Origin: Lumnitzera littorea
Lineage: Eukaryota > Streptophyta > Magnoliopsida > Myrtales > Combretaceae
DNA length: 64,000 nt
Assembly (NCBI GenBank): GCA_024138015.1
Contig: JAMXBB010000003.1
Coordinates: 14,674,148 to 14,738,147, forward strand
Direction of reading: 5' to 3'
The position numbers were made by a program, and so were the translations under genes. The notes under the pieces were generated by a model. It did no database searches, had not been told where the DNA came from, and was given only the letters and a program-made list of their open reading frames with translations. How positions within the stretch are numbered: position 1 is the first letter of the stretch; every line of letters begins with the position of its first letter. This document shows, piece by piece, positions 60,701-64,000 of the stretch.

Positions 60701-62370
60701 CTTAATCACATCATTCTTATAATTACTTACAACTTCTATAATATTTTGTTGATACTTTCATTGTATTTAGTTTAATTAGTACATGATCCAAAAATCAATT
60801 TTAAACAGAAAAGATACATATGACCTTCTCTAAAATTTTTGCTCTTTCCTCTATCTATAATGTAGAATGTAAAAGCCTCCATTCAACCTTTGGAGGTTTG
60901 TTAGGGGTGGGGTGGGTGGTTGGTAAGGGGCTTAGCTATTACCTACCCTAATGCCTCTAAATTGATACTTTCTTATCTCCTTTCATAACTTTTCTTCATT
61001 TTTCTATTCATATCTATGTGTCCTTAATCCAATTTCTTCTTCTTCTTCTTCTTTCCCTATCTATTGTAACCATCTTTTTTTTTTTTTTTCTTGTTAGAAG
61101 ACATTTTAGAATCCTTTTTTAGTTGTTGTCTCTACCAATCTTCTAATAGTTGCTTTAAGTTAAGTATTGAAGGCATTTTACGAGGATTGAAGGAAGTGAA
61201 GAGTTTTAGATATAAATTTTAATCTTTAAGCTTCTCATAGATTCTTATCTTCTTAGTTTATATTATATCTCTTTTATAAAATTTCCTTTAGTTGGAGTAT
61301 TAATCTTTCATTCTCATTATAGAACTTGTATTGTTCAAAGAATGTTTAAACCTTTAGTTGTTAAAAAGATGTGTCCGTTTTAGATTCAAATTTTACAACA
61401 CATCTCTTTGTTTGGTTTATTGGTTGTTGGTACATTATATACTAAGATGTTCTTATGCTTATTTCAATAAAATATTTTTCTTAAAAAAATAAAAGATACA
61501 AATAAGATACAATGACCATGTAATCACTATATCTTCTTTTTCTTCTATATTCTCAGTTTGCAAAATTAAGTTTCGATGGATTTTTTTTCTAAGATTAATA
61601 ATCTTTTGCATTCCTTAGAAAGTTACTAATAAGTTATATTGCTTTTATCTCACTAGAAATCCCTCAAATCTAACAAGCATAATGCTGAATCAATACTTAA
61701 TATTTTGTCAAATATTTAAGTTTTTAAGTTGTCAAATATCCTACTTTAGGTATTGATCAATGTTATTATTGAATGAGAAATGATAAATAGTCAGAAAAGA
61801 TATTATGATAATTTATCAAGATTTATGTAGCCAAACAAGAAAACAAAAAATATTTTTTAGATTTTATCGTTTAAACCATGTAAGGGTAAATAGTCTAATT
61901 CTTATTAAACACATAATTATTTGATGAATTTTCACAATTTATTTCTTACTATTTATCATTTCTCATGACTAAATGCATGCTATAAGATGAAAAAAATTTT
62001 ATCAAATAAATGAAAAAAATTGAAATAATTACAAAAAAAGGCAATATGTAAATTGAAATTAATAAAACAACATGTACTAAAAACCTATCTTAAAAAACAA
62101 ACACAGTCAAAGTCCTTCAACCGTGTCCTTAATCTTACAATAAGCATTCATGGCTCAATTGCTTCAAAGTTAAAGGAAGATAATAGATTAATTATTCTCA
62201 AATATAATTCATTTTCTTATTTAGTTGAAACTTGACTATCGAATGACTATTCTAAAAAAAATTTTATTTCTTCTCCATAGGGATTGCCTACAATACTATA
62301 TAAAATAGTATTGGTTATATATTATAGATAAGAAACAGGACTTATGGTTTTGTGATAATTTTGCTCTTTA
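54781..62370. other. Long gene-free region
   Basis: No protein family or structural RNA was recognised over 7.6 kb. A GC-richer island lies at about 55340-55780. Simple repeats include (TC)n at 57341-57354, (AC)n near 57937-57956 and (GA)n at 60041-60054. (CTT)n lies near 61036-61052, and T-runs lie near 57690 and 61076-61090. The leader-like, pyrimidine-rich stretch at 60960-61100 is not followed by a coding frame. Confidence 0.4.
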
Positions 62371-62379
62371 TCAAAATTA

Positions 62380-63215
62380 TACCATCATTCTACCACCATT
62401 CCTACACTATCCATACACAATCACACCACTATTCCAATTGCTATCTCTACTGCCATTGCCACCATATTCAAAACCATTGCCTCCACTATTAATGTCACCA
62501 TCACATTAGTACAATCATCATAAACCCAACCCTTACACCACTACTATTACTAGCACCATACCACTATCATTGCTACCCACATCTACACCAGTAATTACAC
62601 CTCTACGTCATCAACATTTTCGTTATTGTAACTATTAACATTAATATTATCATTGTTATAAAGCTTACTCCTATTTTTACTAAAACCTTCTAGCATTATT
62701 ATCCTAGCACTACCACCATCACTATTACTACCATCCCCTTAGTAACATTACCACTATAATCATTAATGTTATTTTTATTGCTACAATACTACCGCCATTA
62801 CTATTGTATTACTACTAACTACCACTAACCTATTTCTTGTGCTTCATTAACCGTTGATGACTACTATCGAGTTTGCCACTAATACCAGGTTTACACCATC
62901 GCTGCCATCACATTGCCTTACATCACTACTATTGTTACACTACTATCATCATTGTAGCATTAATCATTGCCTACCCTAACTACCATATCCTATCCTTGAA
63001 TTACCATTACCTTTACTTTCACCGACATTAATAACACCAAATTACCATCATGGTGTTGTCATAGTTTAGTGGTAGTGAAATTAGAAAATAAGGTAATCAA
63101 CTATATTGCAGTTTTAGTACTACGAAATAAAGGTAATAACATTGGCAGTGCAAGATTATAGTGATAGTAGTAGAATAAGTTTAGTAATGCGATATTAGTA
63201 CTCATATTGGTGGTA
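62380..63215. repeat. Degenerate trinucleotide (ACC/ATC-type) tract with a strand switch
   Basis: From 62380 to about 63050 the plus strand is built of ACC, ACT, ATC and ATT triplets with almost no G. After the palindromic ACCATCATGGTG near 63041-63056, the bias flips to GGT/GTA/TAG-type triplets until about 63215. No protein is encoded; stops are frequent and frames shift. It reads as an ancient, decayed microsatellite with an inverted flank. Confidence 0.6.
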
Positions 63216-64000
63216 TTTTTTTTTTTTTTGTCAAAATGAGGCGTTTTAGTAGTTTTATTATTATCAACTCATTGTGCAATAAATAGTGTGAAGTAAACAA
63301 TGAAGTTGCATTATTCCCTATAATAAAGATTTATGAGAATTAAATAATAATATATATATTGCTCAGTTACTCTAAGTAATGGTTTTTACTAAGAAGTAGT
63401 TTTCCTGCTCCTTTTCTTTTTCATTCCTTAAAGTTAATGAGCTCTTGGTTTCATCCCTTTGAACTCATACCACCATTGTAGAGTTGCTGTTATATGTTGA
63501 TGGAACCTCTAACACCTTTGTGAAAGTCAACAACATTAGCCCCTATGGTTAATGAAATAAATTTGCAATTATGTGACTTAAAGTATAGATTATGTATTTA
63601 GAAGGCTTAATAATCAACTAAAGTGGTACATGTGTTAAACATGAGTAAAGAGGGAGAATTGTAATGTTTATAAGAAAGGTTCAAACCTTTTATAAAAAGT
63701 TATGTTGATCCCTTAGCGAGAGAAAAAGAAAAATTGACAATGCAAACAAGTCATTACCTTTTTTATCTTACAGTACAAGAAGGTCTAGACCTTTTTCAAA
63801 TATTCTAGATGTTTTTAGTTCAACAGTAGAATTTTATTGAATGTTATATTTTGAATGGTTGCAATTGCCTCTTAAAATTTTAGCAAGTTTCTAATGTAAA
63901 ATTCATATCCATTTGTGATTAAAGATCGGATCCATTTGTAGCTTATTAATTAAATCTAATGGACAATATTCAAGTTTTGAAAGATAATGACTTTTATGAA
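63216..64000. other. Gene-free end of the window
   Basis: AT-rich DNA with no recognised feature. Confidence 0.5.

Noticed and set aside
1..64000. tRNA, rRNA and CRISPR features
   Set aside because: No T-loop-like GGTTCGAATCC with a matching acceptor stem, no ribosomal RNA segments, and no regularly spaced identical repeats were seen.

Overview
The window looks like nuclear DNA from a dicot plant. It is very AT-rich and gene-poor, with long non-coding stretches full of decayed transposable elements and simple repeats. The three convincing genes have plant-specific families, and two of them have GT-AG introns. The species cannot be fixed from the sequence. Two single N characters (17665 and 51314) show that it is an assembly.

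Layout. 0-5.5 kb: a small CACTA-type DNA transposon sits at the outer edge of a broken Ty3/gypsy element (LTR, reverse transcriptase, RNase H, integrase, chromodomain-like tail, LTR), followed by a small MITE. 5.5-16 kb: no recognisable gene; degenerate, probably old retroelement sequence and microsatellites. 16.0-16.44 kb (minus): an intact single-exon COPT/Ctr-type copper transporter of 147 residues. 20.7-22.8 kb (minus): a two-exon, 492-residue family-1 UDP-glycosyltransferase, closest by motif to the UGT709 / 7-deoxyloganetic acid glucosyltransferase-like group. Its intron looks like two introns joined. 25-35 kb: a palindromic Mutator-like MITE, a LINE scrap, two convergent gag-protease gypsy remnants and a second, larger foldback element. 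36.8-43.4 kb: a patchwork of repeated blocks carrying hAT-like elements and a MITE with visible target duplications. 45.4-49.8 kb (plus): an 893-residue DUF3527 protein gene with a probable intron in its 5' UTR. 50.96-51.65 kb: a 337-bp block present twice with an N between the copies, likely an assembly join. 52-64 kb: no gene recognised; low-complexity DNA, including a strand-biased trinucleotide tract at 62.4-63.2 kb.

The three genes show no sign of working together. They are ordinary dispersed plant genes: copper import across a membrane, sugar conjugation of a small molecule, and a plant-specific protein of unknown role. The most informative observations are the doubled intron of the glycosyltransferase, two residue changes at normally conserved functional positions (PSPG box Asn to Ser; copper transporter MxxxM to MxxxI), and repeat copies that serve as internal empty sites for transposon insertions. 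I did not find convincing evidence for a wholly new biological system.
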